A DNA stretch of 64,000 bases from Vanrija pseudolonga (taxonomy: Eukaryota > Basidiomycota > Tremellomycetes > Trichosporonales > Trichosporonaceae): assembly GCF_020906515.1 (NCBI RefSeq), contig NC_085855.1, positions 2,294,001 through 2,358,000 on the forward strand, in the 5' to 3' direction. Below the pieces are notes generated by a model. That model searched no databases, was not told the origin of the DNA, and was given only the letters and a program-made list of their open reading frames with translations. This document shows, in pieces, positions 51,709 through 62,973 of this stretch. Numbering within the stretch: the stretch's first letter is position 1; each line of letters opens with the position of its first letter. A program made the position numbers and the translations under genes.

Positions 51709-52075
51709 GGGTGATGCTGTGTTGTCAACAGACAGACGTCATTGTGACGGCTTGGAAAGTGGGTTGAGGCGGGGAGATTGCAAGGCACCGGGCGGGGTGA
51801 TCACCTGCGTGTCGAGCATATCCGGCCTTTGCCGTCTAGCCACCATCATGTTGATCAGGAGTCGCACGCTGGCAGGCGTCGCTAAGTAGTCTCCGCCTTC
51901 GGGTGGCGCGTTTGTGGCGTGGGCTTGGCCGCGTCAAATGCCGACTTGGGTGTGCAAAGGAGGGAGGGACGGACGCGGCCGCGGCGCCACCCCAGATGAC
52001 ACCGGCCAGATGCACTCTGCTAACGTTTACATCACAACTTTTTTACTCTTCTCCTATACTACAATTATAAACTAC
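51709..52075. other. Intergenic, no gene supported
   Basis: 5' flank of the decayed F-box paralogue and 3' flank of the amino-acid permease. AT-rich near 52020-52075, as expected for a 3' UTR. Confidence 0.5.
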
Positions 52076-54063
52076 TCAGGCGTAGTGGCTGTTGCCAGCG
52101 TACCGAGCGTCGTACGCGGGCGAGTTGGGGTCGTAGCGGGTGCCGACGAGCGCCTCCTTGGGGCCGTTGGACAGGTCAATGTCCTCGAGGCGGGGCATCT
52201 TGGTCTTCTTGAAGATCTTCCAGCCGACAAACGAGATGAGGACGACGGGGACCGTGATGTACGAGGCGAAGAAGTCTGACACGTTGAACGAGGGGATGAA
52301 GGCGGCGAAGCCGTTGAAGACGAGGATGACGGTGAAGAAACAGAAGCAGAACCACGCCATGTACGGCTGGCCGTAGCCGCGGAAGACAAACTTCTTGCGG
52401 TCAACGCCCTGGACCTTGCACGCACGCATGAAGCGGGTGTAGGCGAGGCAGATGGAAGCCCAAGAGACGAGGCACGAAAGAGCCGAGAGGTTCTGGAGCC
52501 AGACAAAGGCCTGAGCGGCGCCGCTCGCGCCGGCCGAGAGGAAGCCGAGGCAGGCGAAGCAGGCCGAGAGAGCGACACCGGCCCATGGGATGCCGAGCTT
52601 GGAAGTGGCGAGGAAGATCTTGGGGGCCTGGCCGTTGCGCGCCATGGCCATGAGGGAACGGGCAAAGGCGTAGGTCTGCTCGTTGCCCGACGAGAGGGCA
52701 GAGGTGATGACGACGGCGTTGACAATGTGGGGGAGGACCTTGACCTGCATCTGCTTGGCGACAACGACGAAGGGCGAGGCACCGGCGGTACCCGATCCGC
52801 TGGCCATGGCCGACTTGAGGTCGGGCGAGTTCTGGGACACGACGAGGCCGATGATGAGGGTCGCGAGGACGTAGATGCCGGCGATACGGTAGAAGACGGT
52901 GCGGATGGCCATGCGGAGAGTCTTGCGGGGGTTGTGGGCCTCACCGGCAACTGGAGGGTCAGGAGGGGGACACTAGGTAAACTCCGTGGCGGGCAACTTA
53001 CGCGACGCGACCGACTCGATGGCAGAGTAGGAGAAGGCGGCCTGGGTGAAGACGCCCCAGAAGCCGAGGAAGCGGCTGAGCTCGACGGGCTTGACACCGC
53101 GGAAGTTGTCGTTGAAGGGCTCCTCGCGCCAGTACCTGCCACCAATGTACTCGTGCTTCGGCGGGATGCCACCCAGGTCGGCGATGAGGCCGAAGAGCAT
53201 GAGGCCGACGAGCATGGCGACCTTGAGGCAGGCGAACACAAACTCGATCTCACCGTACCACTTGACGCCGATAATGTTGACGGCGACGGTGAGGATGAGG
53301 AAGACGACGATGTAGATGGCGGCGTGCTTGGAGTTGTGGTCCCAGTACGAGAAGAGGATGGCGATGGCGGCGAGCTCGGTCGGGATACCGAAGCCGGCCT
53401 GGAGGATGTAGTTGATACCGCACATGAAGCCGAGAGCCGGGTCGAAGTACTTGGTCGTCATCTCGATGAAGCCACCGACGTTGGGAGCAAAGCACGACCT
53501 GGGTGTGTTGTGTCAGGGTGTGTGTTCCCGCCACTCGGGTGCTCCTGCCCGCCACTCACATTTCACCCAGCGTGGTCATCATCATACCGACGGCGGCGCC
53601 CATGAGCGTGTAGCCTAGCCACATGCCGACGGGGCCGCCCTTGATGAGCGCACCACCAGAGCCAAGGAAGAGACCCGTGCCGATGGTGCCGGCAATGGCA
53701 ATCATGGACACGACGCGCGGGGGCTGAGGAATCGGTCAGCTCCGGCGCACCAAGGAACTGGGTGTTGGGTGTGGGAAGTGCGCCATCCGGCCATCCGGAA
53801 CGCCGGAGCTAAGGACTGCCAAGCCAGAACATCCGGGGTCGGCACCGACGGGGGTGTCTGTCTGCCTCGCTCGCTGCTCGTCGCGCCACCCCGCTCCGTC
53901 GCCGCTCACTCACAAGGTCACGCCTGATGCCGTGCTCGCCAAAGTGGGTCGTGGCGAGGTCGTCGTCGGGGTGGCCGACCTCGACAATGGCGACACCGCC
54001 CTCCTGGTTCTTCTTGTCGTCATGGTAGTATGGGCTTTCTTCCGGGGGAGTAATGTGCGACAT
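52076..54063 (-). CDS. Amino-acid permease (YAT family)
   Basis: Four exons on minus: 53914-54063, 53560-53723, 53002-53498, 52076-52950 (introns 190, 61 and 51 nt), 561 residues, normal for the family. A charged N-terminus (GEHGIRRDL) joins across the long intron to PPRVVSMIAIAGTIGTGLFLGSG, the TM1 signature of fungal amino-acid permeases. It continues with MTTLGEMSCFAPNVGGFIE, NIIGVKWYGEIEF, FSYSAIESVASLAGEAHNPRKTL (TM6-loop signature) and SALSSGNEQTYAFARSLMAM. Twelve TM segments are expected, in the plasma membrane, with amino acid:H+ symport. Cytosolic Lys in DDKKNQEGG could serve ubiquitin-driven turnover (inference). Substrate range unknown. Confidence 0.93.
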
Positions 54064-56904
54064 GATGCCGTGCTGTGTGTGCGGGGGCGACAGACGGGGT
54101 GGGCCACGACAGATGTGCTGGGGGGTTGGAGGGGAAGAGCAGCTCCAGCACGAGGGTTAAGTATGCGGGGACGACCCTGGGCTCCTGCCAAGACACTGGG
54201 AATGGAAGCACTCGCCGTAGCCAAGAGGCTGTGGTGCGCGATAGACACCGCGATACCATAGCTAGCGCGACTGGCTGCTTTACCCTGCCCTCCCTGCTCG
54301 CCCGCCGCATCCCCGCGCCTGTCGCACCGGCCTGCATTTCTCCCGGCTTCACGTGAATGTTTGTGCGCTCCTTCACGTCAGGTGAGCATGCGGGCGAGTG
54401 GGTCGACAGCGCGTGCCTTGGCAGTGTCGTCGGTACGACACCTGCAACGAGGCGCTGCTCACCCCCAACCGCAATCACGGCTACCGCCCAGATGCCGATA
54501 GCGAGCGGGGTAGGGGAGACAGCAAGAGTGGGGTCGGCTGCGCCGTGTAGCGCCCTGCCAGCTCCTGCATTGGACATTGAAACGATGTCGGATGGCCAAT
54601 GAGTGGTAGCCGTTGGAAAATGTCACTATCAGGTGACCCGCGATTTCCCCCGGAACGGCGGTCGTCGCTTGTAGCTGTGACGACGCCGGTACAGGCGAGG
54701 GGGGAGCGCACTGCCGCGGGGTTGCGAGCGAGCGCAGACAGGCACTGTTGAAAGCATTCACGCTGGTCCCTTGAGGGGCAGGGGAGGGGGGGAGGGCCCG
54801 ATATCCGCGCGTGGTGGCCTGGGCTCTGGCGCGTCATCCCTCTGCTCGGCTGAGTGTTTGGCCTGACTGGTAATGGGCGGCTATCGGGGTTGGTTGCGGT
54901 GAGCACTTGGCTTTCCGCCATTGGCATGCCGCAACTCGAGTGCCGAATGACAAGCGCCAACCCCTCGTAGTGCCGTTTTGGTCACATTCGGCCTTGGCAC
55001 ACGACCATGCATGCGTCGGGTCTTGCGATAGCGTCGCTCCAGATGCGTCGGGAGTTGGGTGCTCCACGTCGGTATCGGGCCGGACCCCAACCGTTGATCG
55101 AGCAGGCAACTCCAACCCCAGTCTTGCGAGGCTCACGAGGTGAGCTGACGCCGTGTGTGTCTACAGGCGTCGCGTGTCATCTGCCCCAAGAGCAAGAAGG
55201 CGACCAGCATGCATACCCGGGAGGAGGGATGTTCACGCCGCCCCCGACCCTGTAATACGCCGCCGGCGTCCTGACTCTCGGTGCTCCCGACCCACTCTGC
55301 CCCACCCTTCGACAGATGGGGGAAGTGGGACCTGCAAGCGTGGCAGAGCTCAAGCAAGGCGTGCATGTCACAGGCCGAGCATGCATTGTATCGTTGCGAG
55401 TACGGCCGCGCAACCGCGATGCCGCTTTCTGGCTATCGCTGCTTGCGCGGTGCAGGGACGCGCTGCGGCGCGCGGGCCACTCAGCGTAGGAGCTCGGCGC
55501 AGCTAGCTATCTGTCCCAAGGCGCGCATTGGCCGATAAGCCCGATACGCACGCTCCTCGAGATACTCTGCCAAGAGGCTAGTGTCCCAACCCACTGTGGC
55601 GCAGTGTCCCACTCGTATCAGTCAGTACTTGGAAATTAGGACGACGATCTGGATACTGTAGCAGCGGAGCATTTGATGCCACGGCTCAACTTGATTTCCA
55701 TTTCTCCTCCGCTCCCATTCCTCACTGACTCGGAGACACGACAACGACGATGGGGATATTCTTGGGCGTCTCGGAGTGGTGCCAAGGCGCATTTCGCAGT
55801 GGACGGAGCGGCGCCGTGCCCAACGAGGTGACTGCGCCACTGGTGTGCGCTTAACGAAGCGGAGGCGCCAGTTCGGAGGTCGGCCGGCACACCGAAGCAG
55901 CCACTCGCCATTTCAACGCCGCCGGACATGGCCACGCGACGCTTGGGCGCTGCCAGGTGTGGCTGATCCGTGTATGAGATGACTGTCCTTTCTCCAATGC
56001 GTGTCTAATGATAGACTGACGGAGGTGGACGGCTCGCAATGATCGGCCTGAAGCGAATCACTGGTCGAGGCGACCAGGCGGCGCAGTCAACAGCGCCGTG
56101 TCATCACCCCCGCTGGTAAGCAGCGTTTGCGCCAATGCGTTAGCGACGCGTACAGCCAGCGGGGTGGTTCAAGTGGGCACGTCAACCGGTACGCCGTGTT
56201 CGACGTTACCGGTGCATTCACCTCCGGTATGCGGCATTCACTTTGCGCTTTCGCGACCGGCCCGCTACTATCCTCGGAGGAGTTGGTCTGTGGGGTCAAG
56301 AGGTGGCAGGTGGCACGGGGTCTGGCGGAGTGGGAATGTGGCGAGAACCCCCAAGTCATTGGGAGCGGGTTGGGGAGGGGTGAGCGGAATGAGGTTCGGG
56401 AGAGAGGGGTGGTAGGCTTGGTCGAACGGTTTGTTGGTGTTCTTCCGCAACTGCCCCGGCATTGCAACATTCACCACCCAACGCCTTCGCTAAGGCTTGA
56501 CAGGAGGCAAGCATCATCAGGCTGCCACAGGAAGCGTCGTTATGACGGCAAGAAGTGAGCTGCACGATCAAAGGATGCTCGCGGGCTCGATCCCGGCGCC
56601 CTCAAACGTGTGGTGCGTGCTGCCACGCTGCCGGGCAGATGTGAGCGGCCCACTGATGGCGTAGCACTCGGTCCATAGACAATGGCAGAGGATGAGTATC
56701 GAGGTAAGTTGGCACACCGATTTAATACACTAGCTGACAGCATCAGTAAGCAGGTGTACTGCTAAACCTCAGTGCAGGGGTGCGGATCGTCGCACACCGT
56801 CTCGGTCAGCCAAACCACCTCGCTCTCCACGCCCATGACGGGCATAATCAACGTCGAATGACTAAAATCTATAACACTGAGGCTGTCTATAACACTCACG
56901 CTGC
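54064..56904. other. Long intergenic region, no gene supported
   Basis: 2.8 kb between the permease start and the oxidoreductase stop. Several open frames of about 100-180 codons overlap on both strands, none with a domain or splice-supported extension. It could conceal a fast-evolving or non-coding gene. Confidence 0.5.
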
Positions 56905-57942
56905 CTAAGCGGCGATCTGCGAGATGATCTTGCCCTTGGCCGAGCCGTCAAAGAGACGGAGCCAAGTCTTGGGCACGTCCTCGATCTTCTCGTGGACGAC
57001 CGTCTGGATCTCATCGACGTCAATCTTGCCCTCGCCGATCCACTTGGCAAAGTCGGTCTGGCCCTGGGCAATGAGCTCGGGGTGGTCGAGGTTGACGAAG
57101 CCGCGGATGTTGAGGCGGTTGTAGATGACCTGGGGCCAGTTGCTGATCTTGAGCGGCTCGCCGTTGTAGGTCGAGATGGCGCCGATGACGACGATGGTGC
57201 CGTTGGGCTTGACGAGCTGGAGCATGACGTCGAGCATCGGGCCGCCAACATTGTCAAAGTAGATGTCGGCATAGTCGGGCACAGCCGCACGGAGCTTCTC
57301 CTCCCAGTCGGACGACTTGTAGTCGATGCACTCGTCGGCACCGAGCGTCTTGACCCACTCGCACTTGGCCTTGCCGCCGGCGATACCGATGACGCGAGCG
57401 GCACCGAACACCTTCTTGGCGAGCTGGACGACGAGCGAGCCGATGGCACCAGCGGCGCCGGACACGACAATCGTGCTGCCAGGCTTAATCTTGCCGTACT
57501 CGGCAGTGGCAACGTACGCCGTGTTACCAGCCAGGCCGAAGACGTCAAGGGCATGGAGGTCGACCTTGCCATCGGCGGTGGGCGGGACAGCGGCGAAGAT
57601 CTCGCCCTCGGAGAGAACAGCATACTCGGCCCAGCCGTGGAAACCAGCAAGGGTGGTGCCAACGGGGTACTTGGGGAGCTTGGACGCAAGGACACGGCCG
57701 ACAATCGGCGCGCGGATCGTCTCTCCAGGCTTGATGAGGGTGGTGTACAGGCGGCGCTCGTCGGTGTTGGCGTCGATCCACTGACGCTGGGCAGGCTCAT
57801 GGGAGAAGGCGACGACCTGGACGAGGACCTGGCCATCCTGGATCTCAGGCACGGGCTTGCTCTCGAGGCGGAAGTTCTTGGTCGAGACCTCGCCGTCGAC
57901 GAGGTGGTCGAGGACAACGGCCTTGGTGGACTGGACGGACAT
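56905..57942 (-). CDS. NADP-dependent MDR oxidoreductase (PTGR/alkenal reductase-like)
   Basis: 345 residues from ATG 57942 (MSVQSTKAVVLDHLVDG), the usual length for the PTGR1/CurA-type medium-chain reductases. Hallmarks: GFHGWAEYAVL, LAGNTAYVATAEYGKIKPGSTIVVSGAAGAIGS (Rossmann glycines), VIGIAGGKAKCEWVKTLGAD, DIYFDNVGGPMLDVM, and IRGFVNLDHPEL. No zinc ligands are expected in this zinc-free group. Known activity: NADPH-dependent reduction of alpha,beta-unsaturated carbonyls; the exact substrate is open. The frame stays open for 175 codons upstream (to 58467), ending in a presequence-like stretch, so a longer mitochondrial form is possible. Confidence 0.9.
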   Translation of the reverse strand: MSVQSTKAVVLDHLVDGEVSTKNFRLESKPVPEIQDGQVLVQVVAFSHEPAQRQWIDANTDERRLYTTLIKPGETIRAPIVGRVLASKLPKYPVGTTLAGFHGWAEYAVLSEGEIFAAVPPTADGKVDLHALDVFGLAGNTAYVATAEYGKIKPGSTIVVSGAAGAIGSLVVQLAKKVFGAARVIGIAGGKAKCEWVKTLGADECIDYKSSDWEEKLRAAVPDYADIYFDNVGGPMLDVMLQLVKPNGTIVVIGAISTYNGEPLKISNWPQVIYNRLNIRGFVNLDHPELIAQGQTDFAKWIGEGKIDVDEIQTVVHEKIEDVPKTWLRLFDGSAKGKIISQIAA

Positions 57943-59267
57943 CTTGAGGTGGTTTGGGAGGTAGTGGTGGGGAAGAGAGGCGGTGGTTGAGGTGTGGAGG
58001 CTTCTAATGGGGTGTCTCAGAGGCTCGGGGATCTTGCGACTGGGGCGGGTGGTTTGGGCTCGGCTTGAAAGACGCGAGAGGGTGGAGGTTACGCTGCGAA
58101 GGGGCGACAGCGTGGGCTTTGGGTTCGGGGCGGGGTGCGAGTTTGAAGTGGACTGAAAGGCGGTATACGACTTGGAGCTCGAGTGCGAACTAGAGCTTGA
58201 GTGCGAGTTGGAGGCTGAGTGCGAGGTTGTATGGAGCGGCTTGGGCTGCGGTATGACTAGCTTCGGCTTGGGTGGCTTTGGCTGGTGTTGCTTTGGCTTT
58301 AGCTGATGTTGCTTCTGCTTGTGTTGTTCTGTTGGTGTGCAATCTGTGAAACCAAAGTAGTCTCTTCGATGAACGGCTGCTTGGGGGTGGTAGTGCGAGT
58401 GGGTGTAGTAGTGGAGGGAGGTCGTGGTGGTCATCTTGGAGTCGTCTGGCCGTCGCGTTAAATACATGTCGAGGACGTGTGGGCGTGGAACTGCTCCGCG
58501 CTGTCAGAGGTGGCGAGCTCGATGCTGGGTCCGGCGCCGGGGTCCGAGATGACCAAGCGGGTCGTCAGGAGGTGAGTCGATGGGATGGACGCTGGAGGTG
58601 AGGAGCGGGGCGGGGGTTAGTGGGGCATAAGCCATTATCAGCTTGTACGCGGACTAGTACCGACAGTGACGTCGGGGCATGGACAAGCGAAAAGTATGGC
58701 GCGAGCAGTCGGGCGATGATCAGCAGTACCCGGTGGTGTGGCCTGGGCAAGCCAAGACGAGTGAGAATGATCACGGACCGGTACGCACCGGGTGGCCTGG
58801 CTGGTTGCGAGATTGAGTGAGTGCCTGCCTGGCCGTGAGACGATCCAGACGCGGGGTCGAGGCTACGTGGCCCTGAGCTCGATACGAGCAGAGAACAGAG
58901 CACAGAGTGAGCATGTGTGTGGATGATAGATCGGCGATTGACAAGATTATCGCTGTCAGCTGTCGGCCTGCTTATGCTATCAGCGCTGCCAGTCCGTGGA
59001 ATGGACGGTGCGGAGGACATCCCCTTGGTCGAGCAAAGAGACATGGGTCGCCGTAAAGATCGGAGTGGGTGCAACCAACAAGATTTTCCGATCGGATTGC
59101 GGATTGCGGGATTAATGACGTCAGTGCCACTGTCGGGAGCAATTCCACGTGGGGTGACTTGAGCGTGGCAGGGAAGGCCAGAAGAGGGAAGGTTGGCCCA
59201 TCGTCGAGTCACGGCGAATCAGGAGGGAGCGAGGCCAAAAGGTAAGCGCTGCTTTGCAGCTGTAGCC
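57943..59267. other. Upstream region of the oxidoreductase, in part an open in-frame extension
   Basis: 57943-58467 is in frame with the oxidoreductase and encodes a His/Ser/Gln/Lys-Pro-rich text ending RSLHTSTTASLPHHYLPNHLK, which resembles a mitochondrial presequence. The remainder (58468-59267) shows no gene. Confidence 0.45.
59237..59240 (-). terminator. Pol III terminator (T4) of tRNA-Gly
   Basis: Four T on minus, about 28 nt beyond the tRNA 3' end. Confidence 0.4.
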
Positions 59268-59352
59268 TACACCAACGGTGATTCGAACACCGGCCGCTTC
59301 TTAACTACCAGAACATGGAAGAGAAGCATCCTAACCACTAGACTATTGGTGT
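59268..59352 (-). tRNA. tRNA-Gly(UCC) with a 13-nt intron
   Basis: 85 nt on minus. Acceptor ACACCAA pairs with TTGGTGT and the discriminator is A. T8 A9, D arm GTCT-AGTGGTTA-GGAT, anticodon stem CTTCT with AGAAG, loop C-U-UCC-A with U33 present, a 4-nt variable loop CGGC, and T arm CGGTG-TTCGAAT-CACCG. The anticodon loop is expanded by 13 nt after position 37, the canonical intron site, leaving a 72-nt mature tRNA. Anticodon UCC reads GGA (Gly). A and B boxes are good. Confidence 0.88.
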
Positions 59353-60229
59353 TGTGATTTTGGCAGTTTTTGCTAATTTATGAGTTCTACTGCGTCGACA
59401 CGCTGTCCTGGCGCAAGCATTAGCTTCCTTCCTATTGCAATCTCCTCGCATAACCCTGGTCAACGTCTTGCTGCAATCTGCTGCATCCGTCATGCATGCA
59501 CGCCGAAGTACCGGCCCCAACTCTGCATCAACACTTCCTCCCCCTCCTCCCTGCGGCCTCCGCTGAGCCTTGTCCCTCCCCTTCAGCTCGTTCTCAAAGG
59601 CCATAATTGTTCATTAACACAGGCCGGTTCCCACTCCACACGCCGGAACCCCGGTGCCGCTGTTCCCAACGCGCAGTGCCCCGCGTTCAATCGAATCGCG
59701 GCGCGGCTGGGGCGACGTGTCTCCTGTGCATCAACTTCGGGGCCGTACGGCGGTCAAGTGCCCTGTAAACAGCGCGCGTGATGCAAGCAAGGCACGACGC
59801 CAATCACCCTCCAAACATGTCACTTGCCGCGGGATACCGATCACAGCCGTTCTAATTACAGACGCGACTTCCCCATCCCACCTCTATTCATCCTTGGATA
59901 CCGAGATAGTTCCAGCAGGTGATCACTCTGTGCCCAATGGCGGGGAGCAGAATGTGCGAGCGCAGCACTCGGCCGAACTCTAACGCGGGCACGTTGCCAT
60001 TCCGGCGGGTGTTGGGGTTCGGCTCAATCGGCATGGCGACTGACCATCACGCAAGACGCTGGCTGGACCTTGTGGGAGTTGCGGGGTTGTAGCGGGGCTG
60101 TTGAGCGGGGTCAGTTGGTGCGCCGACACTCGACAACCGTATGGGCCAGCTGACTCGAGCTTGTCGATCCTTAAGAAGGCTTGAAGGCGGGGTTCTCCCC
60201 CGCAACACGTCGCATCACACTCACCCAAC
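59353..60229. other. Intergenic, no gene supported
   Basis: 877 bp between the tRNA and the sugar transporter, containing the latter's promoter. Short open frames only. Confidence 0.5.
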
Positions 60230-61971
60230 ATGCTGAAGGGACGCCCCCTCCTCTACACCATGACGGCGCTCAACGCGCTGAGCTTCCTGTTGTTCGGCTA
60301 TGTGAGTTGGTGTTGACATTCAGGCCAAGCTGACCGCCAGGACCAAGGTGTTGTCGGCGGAGTGGACAACAGCCATGGCTTCCTGTCAACGTTCAAGCTC
60401 GACCTCAACAAGCCCAAGGACAACACGATGCTGGGAACAAGTGGGTCATCACAAGCGAGTGGCGCTGACCTCAGTCGTCTCCATGTACGACATTGGCGCG
60501 TTTATCGGGTCCATCCTCTGCTCTTTGGTCGGCGAGAGGATCGGCCGCAGGTACAGCCTTCTTGTCGGCACGCTCGTCATGCTGGTCGGGACCGCGTGGC
60601 AGGCGGCCTCGTCCAGCTCGGGCGTCATGATCGGCGCGCGTATCTTCTCGGGGATCGGCATTGTGAGTACGAAGAGGTGCTGGGCAATATTGATCGCAGG
60701 GCTTCATCGCGTCGACGGCACCCGTGCTCCAGTCCGAGATCTCGCCCCCCAAGATCCGCGGCCGGTTCATCTGCGTCCAACTGACAGTACTCAACCTCGG
60801 CGTCATGATTGCCTACTGGGCCGGCTATGGCGCAAGCAAGAGCAAGGCACTGCACATGTGGCGCATCCCGGTCGCGTGCCAGGCGTGCTTTCAGATCCCG
60901 ATCCTGTTCCTCATCTTCATCGTCCCCGAGAGTCCCCGCTGGCTCGCGAGTCATGGCAAGGTAGACGACGCGCTCAAGGTGGGTCAAAAGGCGGGAACAC
61001 AACTCACACGAAGGTCGTGGCACGACTCAAAGGCCTCAATATGGACAGCGACGAGGTCCGCCAAATGCACGACGAGATCATCGAGGCCATCGAGTATGAG
61101 CGCCAGCAGGGCTCGGGCGGATGGAAGGACCTGCTCAAGAACGACAAGATCAAGTCGCGTCGCCGCTTCCTCATCGCGTGCAGCATCCAGTTCTTCCAGC
61201 AGCTTGGCGGGCAGAATGCCCTGACATACTATGTGACTCCGTGACTTAGACTGCCACCTGACCACCCCAGTCCACAACCATCATGGGCGCCGCGGGCCTC
61301 GATCCCAACATGACCCGCTTGATCTCCGGCGTCCTCTTCACGTGGTTCTTCATCGCCTCCTTCATCCCCTGGGTCCTCATTGACCGCGTGGGAAGGCGCA
61401 AGCTCCTCCTCAGCTGCATCACGGGCATGGTCATCATGTTTGCGTGCGAGGCGGGCGTGGTGTTGTTGGTCGAGAAGGATGGCAACAAGGCCGCCGGCAG
61501 TGCCGCCGTCGCCTTCCTGTTCGTCTACATGGCCCTCTTCACTGTGAGTGCCGTCTGGAGCACATGGGCTGACTCCAGATCGGCTTCCAGGCCGTCGTTT
61601 GGGCGTACCCCTCTGAAATCCTCCCGCTCGCCCTGCGCCAGAAGGGCTCGGCCATCTCGACAGCGTGCAACTGGATCTTCAACTACATGGTGGTGCAGAT
61701 CACCCCAATCGGTATCAAGAATATCGGGTACAAGTTCTACATCGTCTTCGCCATCATCAACGCGTGCTTCCTCCCGCCGATCTACTTCTTCTACCCCGAG
61801 ACGGCCGGCCTGTCGCTCGAGAGCGTCGACAAGCTGTTCGCAAGCGGCAACGGATACGGCGGCGGTCGACTCCCCCCAGAAGACTCGGAAGACGCGTTCC
61901 AGCCGCAGCTCAAGCACGCCGGGAGCGATGGTGACGTCAAGCACGAGGTAGCCGTGGTCGAGAAGGCATGA
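60230..61971 (+). CDS. MFS sugar transporter, seven exons
   Basis: Exons: 60230-60301, 60341-60440, 60475-60662, 60700-60978, 61014-61232, 61271-61543, 61579-61971; introns 34-39 nt; 507 residues. All sugar-porter signatures are seen across the junctions: LFGY|DQGVVGGVDNSHGFL after TM1, GERIGRRYSL after TM2, PPKIRGRFICVQ after TM4, PESPRWLASHGK after TM6, IQFFQQLGGQNALTYY in TM7, DRVGRRKLLL after TM8 and a YPETAGLSLESVDKLF C-terminal motif. QQLGGQNALTYY fits hexose/xylose or STL1-like carriers. Expected at the plasma membrane with 12 TM segments. A different subfamily from the transporters at 20644 and 43342. Confidence 0.93.
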
Positions 61972-62973
61972 TTCAATGAGAGCAGCGAATGTACCATTGT
62001 TCTTGTGTACTCGTTGGGCGGCGAATGCCGACGCCTTGGGCGCGCGAGCGCTCCATCAGCACCGCACAACTTGTGCGCAGCTGTGGTGATCACGGAACAG
62101 CAGCAGTAGTACTGTTACTCCCTCTGGTTATCGCAGCGGGAGTTCGAGTCCGTTCGCTGAATCCGGACCTGTCCCAGGAGGAAGGGGATTGGCGGCCGGG
62201 GTTTGGGGGTGGAGGAGATCTGTTTTGTGTGTGTGTGTGTGTGTGACTGTGTATCGGTGCGAGGCGCGATGACCTCCTGCATGCTCATGTTATCTAACCA
62301 CATAGCGTGCACAGTGGCACCCTATAAACTGAAGCCTCTCACCTCAGACCATGCCCCTCCCACTTTGTCCTTGGTGTTCAACACACGTGTGTGTGCTCTG
62401 TGTGTACAGGGGTTACGAGTTCACCACCCAGCCTAGTCTCCTCGACAGACCCCGACAGTTGGCCGCCGTCAATCCGCACAACTCGGACACTAACCCTCCG
62501 CACCGCAGCCGATCTTTTGGAGCCTTTGCCACGGCTGCGGGGGGCTCAACTCAGGGTTTGCAGTGTTCGGTTCAGCAGAATGAACCGCCGCCACCCTCGA
62601 TAACATCCGCGAGCTGGGCGTTCGTGCCGGGGAATGCGAATCATCAGCAAAGTGGGGTGGCTGTCGATCTGTTTGTGCTCCCGAGAGGGATCACAATAGT
62701 GCCTTGAATCGGCAGTGCGAGGCAAAGAGTCGGCCCGGCTTCTCCGTCCCTCTTCCTCTGGGGGAGTATGGCAACTGTGTGGGTCACACCTGCCTACTTG
62801 TCAGGTGGGCTGCCCTCACCACCGTTGACACAGACTGGCCAATAATGTCCAGCAGGTCGCTCTGCAGTGAAGTCGATTGGAAGATGGTGGCATCATTGAA
62901 AAACATGTCATCAAAAGTAATGTCCGTAACGTCTAAAGAAGGTCGCCTAGTGAACCAGTGCTGCAGACATCGC
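61972..62973. other. Intergenic between convergent genes, no gene supported
   Basis: 1.0 kb between the stops of the transporter and the secreted protein. A (TG)10 run lies at 62226-62245. No gene recognised. Confidence 0.5.
62226..62245. repeat. (TG)10 dinucleotide microsatellite
   Basis: Ten uninterrupted TG units. Confidence 0.9.

Noticed and set aside
52072-53253. Minus-strand 393-codon frame overlapping the permease
   Set aside because: Same strand, wrong frame, Ser/Pro/Arg-rich; the spliced permease frame carries all TM signatures.
62130-62165. B-box-like GAGTTCGAGTCCG as a possible third tRNA
   Set aside because: The flanking bases do not form a T stem and no acceptor or D arm is found at the right distance.
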